From: a virus
Length of the DNA stretch: 64,000 nucleotides
Direction: 5' to 3' (one strand)
Virus record (IMG/VR): IMGVR_UViG_3300022700_000179
Span: 1-64,000 of that record
The position numbers and the translations under genes are program-made. Positions within the stretch are counted from its first letter, which is position 1. Each line of letters starts with the position of its first letter. This document shows, piece by piece, positions 8,872-16,589 of this stretch. The notes beneath the pieces were generated by a model. The model made no database searches. It was not told the DNA's origin and saw only the letters and a program-made list of their open reading frames with translations.

Positions 8872-9024
8872 ATGGGAATGAGGCACCATATTGCACAGTT
8901 GCGCAGCAGGTTAGATCAGGAGTGGAGCAAGCCCCGACCTGTTTGCTCATGTCCAGATTTTACCTTTGGGGAGCTCCACCCATATTTATTCTGCATCAGT
9001 GCCCAGTTTGCAAAGGATGGCTGA
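8872..9024 (+). CDS. Small cysteine-containing protein (50 aa)
   Basis: ATG 8872 has GGAGG at 8858-8862 with ideal spacing. The product includes KPRPVCSCPDFTFGE and has codon choice like its neighbours. An overlapping ORF in another frame (8796-9035, ending HQCPVCKGWLTFD) has a tempting CxxC but no ribosome binding site at its first ATG; which frame is used cannot be settled from sequence alone. Confidence 0.45.
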   Translation: MGMRHHIAQLRSRLDQEWSKPRPVCSCPDFTFGELHPYLFCISAQFAKDG

Positions 9025-9078
9025 CCTTTGATTAGTTGATTCGCTTAGGGTACCTCAAAGGTAAATGAATTACGTAGT

Positions 9079-9162
9079 GCCGGTTTGGTGGAATTGGTAG
9101 ACACGCTGGTTTTAGGTACCAGTGGCCGAAAGGCCGTAGGAGTTCGAGTCTCCTAGCCGGCA
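9079..9162 (+). tRNA. tRNA-Leu(TAG)
   Basis: A GCCGGTT/AGCCGGC acceptor with one G-U pair, anticodon loop TTTAGGT (TAG), a leucine-type long variable arm and TTCGAGT T-loop are present. The discriminator is A and CCA is not encoded. Confidence 0.95.
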
Positions 9163-9165
9163 ACT

Positions 9166-9672
9166 GTGAACGGAATCGTATCGTATCTATTGGAAACCGC
9201 TGTCCAGCAGACTGGAAACTTTGGTTTGGTGCCCAAACTAACTCACACTGAACTGAATAGGGTGTGTAGTTCGTTGGAGGTAGAGCGCCACAAACCAAGG
9301 GTTTTAGTGGGTAACGTGGACACCTTTATACGGTTTTTTGATCCAGAGCTTTTTGGTAGCGAGTGTTACGATCCAGCTGGGCGGAAGAATCTACTAGTGT
9401 ACGGAGACTTAGGCTTTATGAACGGGCTTCGGGTCTTATGTTTGGGATCTATTGTGGATCCACTGTTTGCCGGACTTGCAGCACCCAGAGTCTTTCTTTG
9501 TGGTGGCTCTGAGCATCTTGGTTTACGAGCTACTTACTCGCCACTTACATCTCATTCTGTAAATAAGACCATCTTTAATCAGGATGAGATTGGCTACTAC
9601 TTTTGGGAGACGATATCGACTACACTCGTTGACAGCAACCGAGTTCAAGGATTGGAGTTTTCAACTAACTAA
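9166..9672 (+). CDS. Hypothetical protein, start uncertain
   Basis: 168 aa from GTG 9166, only 4 nt after the tRNA-Leu, so the transcript would need processing or an internal start further in. The sequence is well balanced, with hydrophobic segments such as NLLVYGDLGFMNGLRVLCLGSI. No motif was recognised and it is not clearly a membrane protein. Confidence 0.55.
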   Translation: MNGIVSYLLETAVQQTGNFGLVPKLTHTELNRVCSSLEVERHKPRVLVGNVDTFIRFFDPELFGSECYDPAGRKNLLVYGDLGFMNGLRVLCLGSIVDPLFAGLAAPRVFLCGGSEHLGLRATYSPLTSHSVNKTIFNQDEIGYYFWETISTTLVDSNRVQGLEFSTN

Positions 9673-9696
9673 TTCGGTTCTGAAATTGGATATTCC

Positions 9697-9852
9697 ATGT
9701 TTCTGAAAGCTCTTCGAGAATCCCTCCCTGGCATTTTTCTGGTTGTCTCTGCTTCAGCTTTAGGTTACATAACTCCAGATTTTCATGTGGTCTACGCTTG
9801 GATTGTAGTGTTCGGGATCTACGCTGCCGTAGTTTTGTCACCATTGCAGTAA
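9697..9852 (+). CDS. Small two-helix membrane protein (51 aa)
   Basis: ATG 9697 to TAA 9852. Two hydrophobic segments are visible (about residues 11-25 and 29-48, rich in Val, Ile, Ala and Gly), separated by TPDFHVV. No family was recognised. It sits 15 nt before the next gene. A small inner-membrane protein such as a holin-like or superinfection-exclusion protein is possible but unproven. Confidence 0.55.
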   Translation: MFLKALRESLPGIFLVVSASALGYITPDFHVVYAWIVVFGIYAAVVLSPLQ

Positions 9853-9867
9853 CCAAGGAGCGCGTCT

Positions 9868-10071
9868 ATGGATATATTAACAGAGAGTGAGAAACCGGAG
9901 ATTAGACAGGTAATCAGACAGATTAACGAGATATTTGAGTCGGGTCTTCAGAACACCAAGAATATACGATGTCCACGTTGTGGTACTGTTATTAGTTATT
10001 GGAAAGACATTGATGGTGACGAGCAGTGTTACGCTGACTGCCCAGCGGACTCTTGCAGTTTTAGCTTCTAA
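9868..10071 (+). CDS. Zinc-ribbon miniprotein
   Basis: 67 aa; CCAAGGAGCG precedes the ATG. Residues 34-64 contain CPRC…CYADC…C, a four-plus cysteine zinc-ribbon pattern. The N-terminal helix (SEKPEIRQVIRQINEIF) may mediate dimerisation. It is one of at least six tiny zinc-ribbon proteins between 9.8 and 21.5 kb, possible binders of nucleic acid or host transcription factors. Confidence 0.7.
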   Translation: MDILTESEKPEIRQVIRQINEIFESGLQNTKNIRCPRCGTVISYWKDIDGDEQCYADCPADSCSFSF

Positions 10072-10086
10072 TCATTGTTATCTTAT

Positions 10087-10173
10087 GGTAGGTTGGCCGA
10101 ACTGGTGAAGGCGCGGCACTGGAAATGCCGTGTACGGTGTAACGTACTGGGGGTTCGAGTCCCCCACCTACCG
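10087..10173 (+). tRNA. tRNA-Ser(GGA)
   Basis: GGTAGGT/ACCTACC acceptor, anticodon GGA in an ACTGGAAAT context, a long variable arm and TTCGAGT T-loop are present. The discriminator is G and CCA is not encoded. This is the second serine isoacceptor in the window. Confidence 0.95.
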
Positions 10174-10176
10174 TGA

Positions 10177-10249
10177 GCGGGAGTAACTCAATTGGTAGAG
10201 TGTCAGCCTTCCAAGCTGAACGTTGCGGGTTCGAGTCCCGTTTCCCGCT
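10177..10249 (+). tRNA. tRNA-Gly(TCC)
   Basis: GCGGGAG/TTCCCGC acceptor, anticodon loop CTTCCAA (TCC) and TTCGAGT T-loop are present. The discriminator is T and CCA is not encoded. It lies 3 nt after tRNA-Ser, so the two are processed from one transcript. Confidence 0.95.
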
Positions 10250-10265
10250 TTCAGGAGCTAGCAGT

Positions 10266-11628
10266 ATGTATAAACCTTCAGAAATAATAAAGTATGCTGG
10301 CGGTTACTATCGTCTGGTGGAGGAGTACATTTCGTACCATAACGCGATCTACAAGCTTGCCAGCCTCGCGGAGAAAGAGGTGGAGAAGCTTTTCAAGGAG
10401 ATCTTGCCTGAAACTGGTTTTGCCGGTCATGTGTTTATGGTTTATTGCATTCAAGGATGACGTGAACTACGGTGGGAAAACATTCAAAACTAGTGGTGCC
10501 GGGATTGACGTAGCTGAGTCTCAGAAAGAGGGATTTCCGGACCCAAACTCCAGGCAGCGCGAGGTTGAGTTTGGGACAATTTTTGAAGATATGGAACGGA
10601 GGGACTTTACCGTAAACCAGTTGATGAAGGATATGGCGACGGGAAAGATAATAGATTTATCTGGGCAGGGGGTTAGTGATATTAAGAAAGGTGTTTTGCG
10701 TACGCACCCCAAAGTGAAACCTGACAAGGTTTTTCAGGATGATCCCTTGCGGATGATGCGTTTAGTCCGTTTCATTGCCAAATATGGATGGAAGGCAGCG
10801 CCTGAAGTCACTGAAGCTGTAAAGAGAAATGCGGACCGTATTGAGATAATTTCTGGTGAGCGCATTCAGGGTGAGCTAGTCAAGATTATGAACTTAGGCA
10901 AGACGGCTCAAGCTGTTCGTTTTATGCGCGACACGGGACTTTTGAAGTATGTGTTGCCTGAGATTGACGCTCTTAGAGGTATAGAGCAGGCAAAGGAGCA
11001 TCATTCTGAGGGTGATGTATTTGAGCATACCATGCTTGTTTTGGAGAATGCTAAACCTACATTAACTGCGCAGTTGGCTGCACTGCTGCACGATGCGGGC
11101 AAGCCTACTACACAAGAGTTTATTGGGGATAAGATACAATTTTTAGGACACGATGCAGTTTCCGGTGAGATCGCCGAAGCTATGCTGCGCCGACTTAAGT
11201 TTGATAACAAGACTATCAAGAAAATACGTTTTCTGGTTGAGAATCATATGCGTATGATCGACGCGGATCGATGGGGCCCTAAGGCGGCGCGCAAATTCAT
11301 TCGCGAAATTGGTGAAGAGCTTGAAGACTTGTTAGATTTGCATGATGCTGATTCCGCTGGGTCTATTACCCCAGAGGGTACACCAGCCAAGTCAAGCGGT
11401 CCGATTGTACGAGAGAAGCTCAAGCAAGTACAGGAGATACCAGTACGCACGCAGCCTATACTTGATGGTAATACTGTAATGGACATCCTCGGCATTACTC
11501 CTGGACCAGAGGTAGGGAGGGCTATGAACTGGCTACAGGAAAAAGTGGACGGCTACGCCGATGAGGGAAAAGAGATGTCCCCTGAAGAGGCCGCTAGACT
11601 TCTACGGACTGAATATACGATAGGGTAG
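10266..11628 (+). pseudogene. cca: CCA-adding tRNA nucleotidyltransferase lacking its catalytic motif, frameshifted
   Basis: Frame 1 from ATG 10266 gives two tag modules (IIKYAGGYYRLV and ISYHNAIYKLA), then KLFKEILPETGFAGHVFMV and a stop at 10460. The family body continues in another frame: FGTIFEDMERRDFTVNQL, a DPLRMMRLVRF signature, then an intact HD domain (HSEGDVFEHT, LLHDAGK) to 11628. The segment that should hold GGxVRD and the DxD metal ligands is absent, exactly where the frame breaks. The protein cannot add CCA as read here; the HD part could still be translated alone. All tRNAs in the window lack encoded CCA. Confidence 0.7.
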
Positions 11629-11638
11629 CCCCAGTAGT

Positions 11639-12223
11639 ATGGTTGACCAGTGGCTAAATAGGATTTTGCAGGTTACTGAGGCTAGCCTATCAGCCTCAAT
11701 TGCAGAGGTAGAGGCTCCGGAAAGTATCCGGTATAAAGGACGTATATATCGTAAGCAATCTGATATTCTAAAGGGCACCGCGGACTACACCGTACGCACG
11801 GTTACTCCTAGCAGTTATGAATATGTACTAGTTCCTTATGTGCAATATATACAAGAAGTTCCTTCTCTTTCGTACGATGCGCCTTTTACCCTCAGATTGG
11901 AGGTTAACCCAGTTGCACCTAGCTCTATTAAGCTCTATGCAAAGCAGCCCTTTTCTACTGAACCTCTTTTAATCGGTGAGGACGATGGTCAGGGTAGTAT
12001 TTTGCCTCGTAGGTGGGGTTATATATCTAATGGGAATATTTACTACAATGACGGGGAGCTGACACTGCAGTTAACTGGGCAGTTTTATACTACGTCAGGT
12101 GATGGCAGCGCAGTGTTAGCTGTGTATTATAATCGATTGGAAGTTAAGCAGGCTTACCACAAGTCGGCTAGAGGAGGTTCAATCAAGTCTATACAGGCCG
12201 ATGAACTTGACATAGATGAATAA
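11639..12223 (+). CDS. Hypothetical protein with module RYKGRIYRK
   Basis: 194 aa. The module PESIRYKGRIYRKQS lies at about residues 28-42, after a short amphipathic N-terminal helix. The rest is beta-rich (repeated Tyr, Thr, Pro and Val; segments such as YDAPFTLRLEVNP and GELTLQLTGQFYT), suggesting a jelly-roll or Ig-like fold of a virion or adhesion type. No family was recognised. Confidence 0.65.
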   Translation: MVDQWLNRILQVTEASLSASIAEVEAPESIRYKGRIYRKQSDILKGTADYTVRTVTPSSYEYVLVPYVQYIQEVPSLSYDAPFTLRLEVNPVAPSSIKLYAKQPFSTEPLLIGEDDGQGSILPRRWGYISNGNIYYNDGELTLQLTGQFYTTSGDGSAVLAVYYNRLEVKQAYHKSARGGSIKSIQADELDIDE

Positions 12224-12263
12224 CAACCGCTGTTGCTACTGCTGATACTACTGAGGTGAGATA

Positions 12264-12440
12264 ATGCGGTGGATCCATGAGAATTGGTTACGTATCGTTG
12301 GGTTACTTGTTCCATTTGAGCTAATTGACCGTTGTACGGTACAATCGAACATTCCGTTGTCTGTTCTACTGATTGTAGGGGTTTTTGGGATCGTACTTTC
12401 GGTTTTTAAGGAGCCAGAAGATGATTGCCATTCTACGTAA
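12264..12440 (+). CDS. Small membrane protein (58 aa)
   Basis: ATG 12264 after GAGGTGAGATA. It has an N-terminal amphipathic start, hydrophobic segments RIVGLLVPFEL and about 20 residues of LSVLLIVGVFGIVLSVF, then a charged tail KEPEDD. Its end overlaps the next small membrane gene by 20 nt, giving a coupled pair. A role in lysis timing or membrane remodelling is possible but not shown. Confidence 0.6.
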   Translation: MRWIHENWLRIVGLLVPFELIDRCTVQSNIPLSVLLIVGVFGIVLSVFKEPEDDCHST

Positions 12441-12555
12441 AATTGCTGAATGGGTGGTTGAGAACATCACTTTTCTGTGTAGCTCTTGCGTCTCTCTTGT
12501 GTTTTTGTTTCTGGTGATGTTAAGTTATTCATTTGTATGCCTTAGACCGGGATAG
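12421..12555 (+). CDS. Small membrane protein (44 aa)
   Basis: ATG 12421 with AAGGAG 9 nt upstream, inside the previous gene. The N-terminal amphipathic helix (MIAILRKIAEWVVEN) is followed by a single transmembrane segment with two Cys and a Val/Leu/Phe-rich core. Its stop lies within a degenerate tRNA-like sequence, so the 3' end may have been modified by tRNA gene movement. Confidence 0.55.
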   Translation: MIAILRKIAEWVVENITFLCSSCVSLVFLFLVMLSYSFVCLRPG

Positions 12556-12616
12556 CTCAGTGGTTGAGCAGAGAAGGTTCATATCATTCGTACGTGGGCT
12601 TGATTCTTGCTCTTGG
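12547..12616 (+). tRNA. Degenerate tRNA-like sequence, anticodon loop with CAT
   Basis: A typical 5' half (D-arm GCTC…GAGC with GGTT) is followed by a 5-bp anticodon stem with one mismatch around TTCATAT. The acceptor pairs at 6 of 7 positions using G-U pairs, and the T-arm is poor (GGGCTTGATTC). It is probably a decayed tRNA-Met/Ile2-like gene or a tRNA-like RNA, not a standard tRNA. Confidence 0.35.
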
Positions 12617-12622
12617 TAGTGT

Positions 12623-12690
12623 AGGTCGCGTGCTGGGCACAGGAAAGACTCCAAATCTTTCCTTGCGGGGTTCGATTCCCTGGCGGCCTG
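12623..12690 (+). tRNA. tRNA-Trp(CCA) with a minimal D-arm
   Basis: AGGTCGC/GCGGCCT acceptor, anticodon stem AAAGA/TCTTT with loop CTCCAAA (CCA) and a TTCGATT T-loop are present. The D-region is only GTGC-TGG-GCAC, a 4-bp stem with a 3-nt loop lacking the usual GG, so the tRNA is about 68 nt. The discriminator is G and CCA is not encoded. Confidence 0.75.
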
Positions 12691-12709
12691 TTTTCCTTTA
12701 GGAGCTGTG

Positions 12710-13117
12710 ATGTCACATATGTTATCTATGGTAATCAGGTACTTTTCAAAAATACCGATACCGAAGGAAGATGAGAGTCTGTACCAAGCTCTCGACGAGC
12801 TAGTAGAGCTGTTTCCTGAGGGTCAGCGGGCACTGGTAAAGATACAATATAGCGAGCAACTCTTATGCATATTGTCGCGTTATGCTGTCAGTTACGGCCT
12901 GGGAACGGTGACCCCACATATACTCCGTAAGCTAGTTGGTGTAATGGATGAGGGCAATCTGTCCACAGCAGACCTGCTGGAGCTTGCAGATGTTCTTGGC
13001 AAGCAGCAAGTGATACCTGGGCAGCTAGATGCAACGGACTTTGATGACGAAGATCTGCAAGAAACAGACCCACAGGTACCCCATCTGATGTCCGGGAACG
13101 AAAAACCTACGGTATAA
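12710..13117 (+). CDS. Hypothetical helical protein
   Basis: 135 aa from ATG 12710 with TAGGAG upstream; the preceding GTG 12707 is a less likely start. It is mostly alpha-helical (for example SLYQALDELVELF and TADLLELADVLGKQ) with an acidic C terminus containing DFDDEDLQETD. No known domain was recognised. It follows directly after tRNA-Trp. Confidence 0.65.
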   Translation: MSHMLSMVIRYFSKIPIPKEDESLYQALDELVELFPEGQRALVKIQYSEQLLCILSRYAVSYGLGTVTPHILRKLVGVMDEGNLSTADLLELADVLGKQQVIPGQLDATDFDDEDLQETDPQVPHLMSGNEKPTV

Positions 13118-13150
13118 GACTTTGATTTGTTTGTGTCCGCGCTTTTACTG

Positions 13151-13179
13151 TTGACACATACCTCTGGGTGCATTATGGT
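13151..13179 (+). promoter_or_regulatory. Strong sigma70-like promoter
   Basis: TTGACA (13151-13156), 17-nt spacer, TATGGT (13174-13179). It should drive the gene at 13214, tRNA-Pro and possibly the tmRNA just downstream. Confidence 0.8.
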
Positions 13180-13213
13180 TTGAGGCAGTTAACTGCACAG
13201 GAGTACTGCGGTG

Positions 13214-13627
13214 ATGTTTTATGTTTTAGACCAAAATAAAAACGCTGTCAAGGTGTCAGATTTGCCTTCTGATTTCTTCGTCAACATAGAGGATCGCAGG
13301 GTCGCCTTAGACAAAGGTGTGGGTGACTACGATGTCTCTACAGTATTTTTGGGTATAGATCATGACTATTTTAGTTCTGGTCCTCCTATGCTGTTTGAGA
13401 CAATGGTTTTCTTTAAAGGTACGTACAACGAGTGCAATTGCTATCGCTACTCAACCTGGGAAGAAGCGGAGGAATGTCATAAGCAGATTGTAGGATTTCT
13501 AGAGTCTGGCGGTTCATTGTCAAATCTGCACCTTTCGTTTACTGGGGGTGCAGATACTTGTGATGTGGTAAACCTCAAACCTTATGCAGAGCGTGCCAGG
13601 CTGATTCTTGACGATGCCGGGAAGTAG
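13214..13627 (+). CDS. Conserved phage protein of unknown function
   Basis: 137 aa from ATG 13214 with AGGAG at 13200. It contains STVFLGIDHDYFSSGPPMLFETMVFF and YRYSTWEEAEECHKQIV, a pattern I recognise from many unrelated phage genomes as a small conserved hypothetical family. Its stop TAG (13625-13627) lies inside the acceptor stem of tRNA-Pro, a 10-nt overlap, so the mRNA is cut when the tRNA is matured. Confidence 0.75.
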   Translation: MFYVLDQNKNAVKVSDLPSDFFVNIEDRRVALDKGVGDYDVSTVFLGIDHDYFSSGPPMLFETMVFFKGTYNECNCYRYSTWEEAEECHKQIVGFLESGGSLSNLHLSFTGGADTCDVVNLKPYAERARLILDDAGK

Positions 13628-13691
13628 TCCAATCTGGTAGGACGCGGCGTTTGGGTCGCCGAAGTTGCAGGTTCAAATCCTGTCTTCCCGA
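13618..13691 (+). tRNA. tRNA-Pro(TGG)
   Basis: CGGGAAG/CTTCCCG acceptor, anticodon stem CGGCG/CGCCG with loop TTTGGGT (TGG) and TTCAAAT T-loop are present. The discriminator is A and CCA is not encoded. It overlaps the end of the upstream CDS. Confidence 0.95.
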
Positions 13692-13755
13692 TAGTAAGCA
13701 GGGATAGCTAAGACCAACACTAAATGGGCCCTGCCCATCCATTTAGTGTCTTCAC

Positions 13756-14126
13756 GGGCCCGAAATGGTTTCGACAGGGATGAATGAAGCTCTAGCTGCA
13801 ACCGGAGGATTCTAGGAACCTCCTCAAACTCCTAGAAAACAGAAACGCGAACGACAACAACGTTCCCATGGAGGTCGCTGAGGCGGCATAACTCCATCGT
13901 CCTGCTGGGAGCCCTGCCTATGGCATTCAGCGAGGGCGTCGTTAAAGTAGGCTAGCTTTCTGGGAATCTTGTAGCGGACGAAGAGAGCGAACACCTTTAG
14001 CTACTACGCCGATGCTAGGTCGTTACCCTACCTCGTGCAAAGGCGAAATGTCAGAAAGTGGTAACTATGGTTGTAGACGCTACAGTGGATCATTTCTGGA
14101 CCCCGGTTCGATTCCGGGCGGGTCCA
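13756..14126 (+). ncRNA. ssrA: tmRNA (transfer-messenger RNA)
   Basis: The 5' end GGGCCCGAAATGGTTTCGACAGGG is the canonical tmRNA start, given here as positions 13756-13779. The 3' tRNA-like end has CCGGTTCGATTCCGG as T-arm and CGGGTCC pairing with the 5' acceptor; discriminator A, CCA not encoded. The tag reading frame 13847-13891 encodes ANDNNVPMEVAEAA and stop. Phage tmRNA rescues stalled ribosomes and tags nascent peptides; the GGQ factor at 18757 and RtcB at 29776 fit the same theme. The tag lacks the usual LAA or VAA end. Confidence 0.95.
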
Positions 14127-14128
14127 AC

Positions 14129-14156
14129 TTCTTATAACGTTACACTTCCCTATACT
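14129..14156 (+). promoter_or_regulatory. Possible promoter after the tmRNA
   Basis: TATACT (14151-14156) with a weak TTCTTA 16 nt upstream, followed by CTGTAAACT. The octamer CTGTAAAC recurs upstream of genes at 17.37, 29.04, 35.45 (reverse) and 46.69 kb and may be a phage promoter element. Confidence 0.4.
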
Positions 14157-14191
14157 GTAAACTACACGAGTACAACGACAAGAGGGTACTG

Positions 14192-14656
14192 ATGCCACCT
14201 TCCGATGACACCAGCAATTTTCCAAAAAGGACCCCATTCAAGCGCAAGCCATACAAGCGTACTGTAAAACTGAACGGTCGTAGAGGCCGCTTGATAAAGC
14301 TTGGCGCTTTTTGGGGTAACAACGATAAGAACGGGCAAGTATATCTGTCTGGGCGTCTTGGTCAGAGTCCTGTTATGCTGTTTCAGAACGCGTACAAGGA
14401 GAAGGACAAGCAGCCAGACTATTTTCTTTACCTGATTACTGATCCTTTAGAGGAGGATCTTCAAGACGTCCTTGGTGTTGAGAGGAGCCCCAAGGAAATT
14501 AAAAACCCACTACCCGCAGATAAAACAACCAAAAATCCATACTCGGCTCCACGTTACCTTGTTCTTGAAGATATTCCTGTGGAGGAAACGAGCCCGTATG
14601 ATCCATTTGGAGAGGTAAACCCACTTGAGGATGACGACGATGTCTGGGAATCCTGA
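14192..14656 (+). CDS. Hypothetical protein, possibly ssDNA/nucleic-acid-associated
   Basis: 154 aa from ATG 14192. The basic N terminus (about residues 8-35, many Lys and Arg) is followed by GAFWGNNDKNGQVYLSGRLGQSPVMLF, a beta-strand pattern seen in small phage proteins of unknown function. The C terminus is very acidic (DDDDVWES), as in phage single-stranded-DNA-binding proteins. The assignment is tentative. Confidence 0.6.
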   Translation: MPPSDDTSNFPKRTPFKRKPYKRTVKLNGRRGRLIKLGAFWGNNDKNGQVYLSGRLGQSPVMLFQNAYKEKDKQPDYFLYLITDPLEEDLQDVLGVERSPKEIKNPLPADKTTKNPYSAPRYLVLEDIPVEETSPYDPFGEVNPLEDDDDVWES

Positions 14657-14876
14657 TTACCAAGAGTTTCTAACTCTTTTGCATCTGTACGACCAATTCT
14701 CCAAATTCAACTCGGTTTCTTGCGGCAGTATTCATTATGCTGATCAGGCAGGCGTTCCATTGGCGGAGTGGGATAGACTACTTTCACGGACCAAGACTCA
14801 GATTATAAAGGACATCGGTAGTTACATGTCGCGTGTTGCCGGATATTCTGCTGTAAGGGATCAACAAATTGAGTGA
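14640..14876 (+). CDS. Hypothetical small protein
   Basis: 78 aa from ATG 14640, inside the end of the previous gene; the ATG at 14625 in the same frame is less likely. It is helical and has no motif. Its TGA overlaps the TTG start of the following zinc-ribbon gene. Confidence 0.55.
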   Translation: MSGNPDYQEFLTLLHLYDQFSKFNSVSCGSIHYADQAGVPLAEWDRLLSRTKTQIIKDIGSYMSRVAGYSAVRDQQIE

Positions 14877-15177
14877 TGACAAACAATTATCCGTTTGTCC
14901 TTCTTGTAAGAAAAAAGGAGGACGTTTTAGCTTTCATGGCAGTTTAGTCAACCGGGAGATACTTTGCCCGGTTTGCGGTTGGGTTACTAAACTGGAGGAT
15001 GAGACAGGTAACGAGTCTATACCAAAAATGTGTGGGCGGTGCTGGAACAGGGATGTGATGTTGCATGCCTACATACGTAATGCCAAAACCACGTGCGAAA
15101 GCTGTGGTGAAGTTGTGAGGTTTGATAGTGCTGTCCCAGTTAGGTGGCCGGTTAAGCGGATTAACTTTAAAGGGTAG
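14869..15177 (+). CDS. Double zinc-ribbon protein
   Basis: 102 aa, TTG start overlapping the previous stop. CPSC and CPVC form a first four-cysteine ribbon (about residues 10-36), CGRC and CESC a second (about 55-80). It is probably a nucleic-acid- or protein-binding adaptor. It is coupled to neighbours on both sides by overlaps. Confidence 0.7.
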   Translation: MSDDKQLSVCPSCKKKGGRFSFHGSLVNREILCPVCGWVTKLEDETGNESIPKMCGRCWNRDVMLHAYIRNAKTTCESCGEVVRFDSAVPVRWPVKRINFKG

Positions 15178-15589
15178 TACAATACAACAGGTACGCTTCT
15201 TTTCTCAAGAGGAAGCATGTGAACTAGTAGGCAGTGTATTCACAGGCATGATATCTATTACAGGGCTAGACAGTGCACCAGCTCCGTTGGATGATGGATG
15301 GGCTTCTGTACTGCGTTTGCAGTTTGACGATATAGATCGTCATTGGCAGAACTACCATCCTATAACTGATGAACAATCTGGTGAAATTTTATCCTGGTTA
15401 GCCCGTTATGAGGATATACTGCGTGCTGTTTACGTGCATTGTGCGCAGGGGCAGTCTAGGTCAGCGGCTGTAGCATTGTTCATTGCAAATTTGTATGATC
15501 TGAAGATGGACGAGCGCCACGCAAGATTTTATAATCAATACGTGTATGACTGTCTGTGTCGTAAATACGAGGAGTACTTTCTTGGCTGA
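15122..15589 (+). CDS. Dual-specificity phosphatase-like protein, start uncertain
   Basis: 155 aa if TTG 15122 is used. The signature VHCAQGQSRSAA (His about 106) is the HCx5R catalytic loop of cysteine phosphatases; upstream DDIDRHW could supply the general-acid Asp. No AUG, GUG or UUG with a ribosome binding site exists near the conserved beginning. ATA 15182 has AAAGGG 8 nt upstream and would give a natural-looking RFFSQEEA N terminus. The substrate (protein or RNA 5' end) is unknown. Confidence 0.7.
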   Translation: MIVLSQLGGRLSGLTLKGSTIQQVRFFSQEEACELVGSVFTGMISITGLDSAPAPLDDGWASVLRLQFDDIDRHWQNYHPITDEQSGEILSWLARYEDILRAVYVHCAQGQSRSAAVALFIANLYDLKMDERHARFYNQYVYDCLCRKYEEYFLG

Positions 15590-15926
15590 CTCTTGAACTG
15601 CTAGACTCCGTGCGTTGCGGCGTATCTTTGGTGGGGTGGGGTGTGAATATACCGTAGCTATTCGTAGGTACTGATTAGGTATCAAAAGAATGCGGTCTGG
15701 TGAAGATAGGGTCTGACGGTACTATTATAAAATCGGGTCTTGAACACAAAGACCGTACTTTATGCACGGTAGTAAAGTCTGTGTATCCGGAGGCTGCACA
15801 TATCACTACCTGTTTTCCTGCCTATTCTGTAATAGTAAAATACTATTGTTATTATGTACCCTTCCAGTGCAGCTTCCATTTGCTAGTTACATATGGCGAA
15901 ATTATGGAAACAAGGAGGTTGATTTT
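15590..15926 (+). other. Intergenic stretch without a confident gene
   Basis: About 340 nt. An ORF with GTG 15700 runs to 15993 across the start of the next gene but has no ribosome binding site and its second half is a frame shadow. No promoter of good quality or terminator hairpin was found. It may be a long leader of the next gene. Confidence 0.4.
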
Positions 15927-16181
15927 ATGTCCAAATCAACGCAGGATGGTTACCACCGTCTTTCCACTTTTGAAGATTTTGTGGAGACCATAAATTGTAT
16001 AGAACAGATAGATACCGTAAAATATTCGTGTAAAAACCCAGTCGAGAGCAAGCCCGTATATGTAGCTCTATGGTCGACCAAGCTTAACAAAGGTTTCGGC
16101 GGTTCCTACGTATCCAAAAATACATTTGATAAACTAAAGGCAAAATATGACGCGGATCTCGTTTTTGTGCGAACGTTGTAG
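15927..16181 (+). CDS. Hypothetical protein (84 aa)
   Basis: ATG 15927 has an excellent AAGGAGG 7 nt upstream; the longer ORF from 15762 is rejected for that reason. The product contains SKPVYVALWSTKLNKGFGGSYVSKNTFDKL. No known family was recognised. It is followed 8 nt later by a promoter. Confidence 0.65.
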   Translation: MSKSTQDGYHRLSTFEDFVETINCIEQIDTVKYSCKNPVESKPVYVALWSTKLNKGFGGSYVSKNTFDKLKAKYDADLVFVRTL

Positions 16182-16189
16182 AAAAGTGC

Positions 16190-16217
16190 TTGACTTTTAT
16201 GTGGTGTTGGTTGTACT
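16190..16217 (+). promoter_or_regulatory. Sigma70-like promoter
   Basis: TTGACT (16190-16195), 16-nt spacer, TGTACT (16212-16217). It lies just before the genes 16269 and 16543 (PARP-like). Confidence 0.6.
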
Positions 16218-16268
16218 GTGCCTATCGATGTATTTTCACTTAATACAATTGCAAAAGGACAGCGCGCC

Positions 16269-16589
16269 ATGTGTCTGCTGATACAAGATCAACAATTACG
16301 GTCTGATGTTAAGGTTGTAGTTTCCGCATTTACCGGGGAGAGGCGGACGTTTACTGGCTACGAGATTTACAAGGAGTTACGGGCTTCCGGGAACGTGCCG
16401 GCGAACAGAACTAGGTTACATGTCAGTTTTCACGTCCGTGAGCTGTTTAATGCCCGAGACCCTGCCTTTCGTGCGTATGGGTCCTATCCGGTACCGGAAG
16501 GGCCGTTGCTGTTCTTTCCCGTGCCGGAAGAGGTCTTGAACCATGGGGACGAAATCATTCAAGAAATCAAAGAGAAGACATCAACCTAA
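16269..16589 (+). CDS. Hypothetical protein (106 aa)
   Basis: ATG 16269 follows AAAGGACAGCG; the in-frame GTG 16218 coincides with the promoter and is rejected. Residues 20-65 (FTGYEIYKELRASG…HVSFHVRELF) resemble a small winged-helix layout. The C-terminal 47 nt overlap the PARP-like gene, indicating coupling. The function is unknown; an immunity or regulatory partner of the ADP-ribosyltransferase is conceivable. Confidence 0.6.
   Translation: MCLLIQDQQLRSDVKVVVSAFTGERRTFTGYEIYKELRASGNVPANRTRLHVSFHVRELFNARDPAFRAYGSYPVPEGPLLFFPVPEEVLNHGDEIIQEIKEKTST

Noticed and set aside
8796-9035. ORF ending HQCPVCKGWLTFD
   Set aside because: No ribosome binding site before its first ATG and less natural codon use than the overlapping 8872 frame; kept only as an alternative there.
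10294-10440. Extended N terminus of the CCA-adding ORF from 10294
   Set aside because: Its first 45 residues are a frame shadow of the tag-module protein that starts at 10266; family similarity begins only after the frame break.
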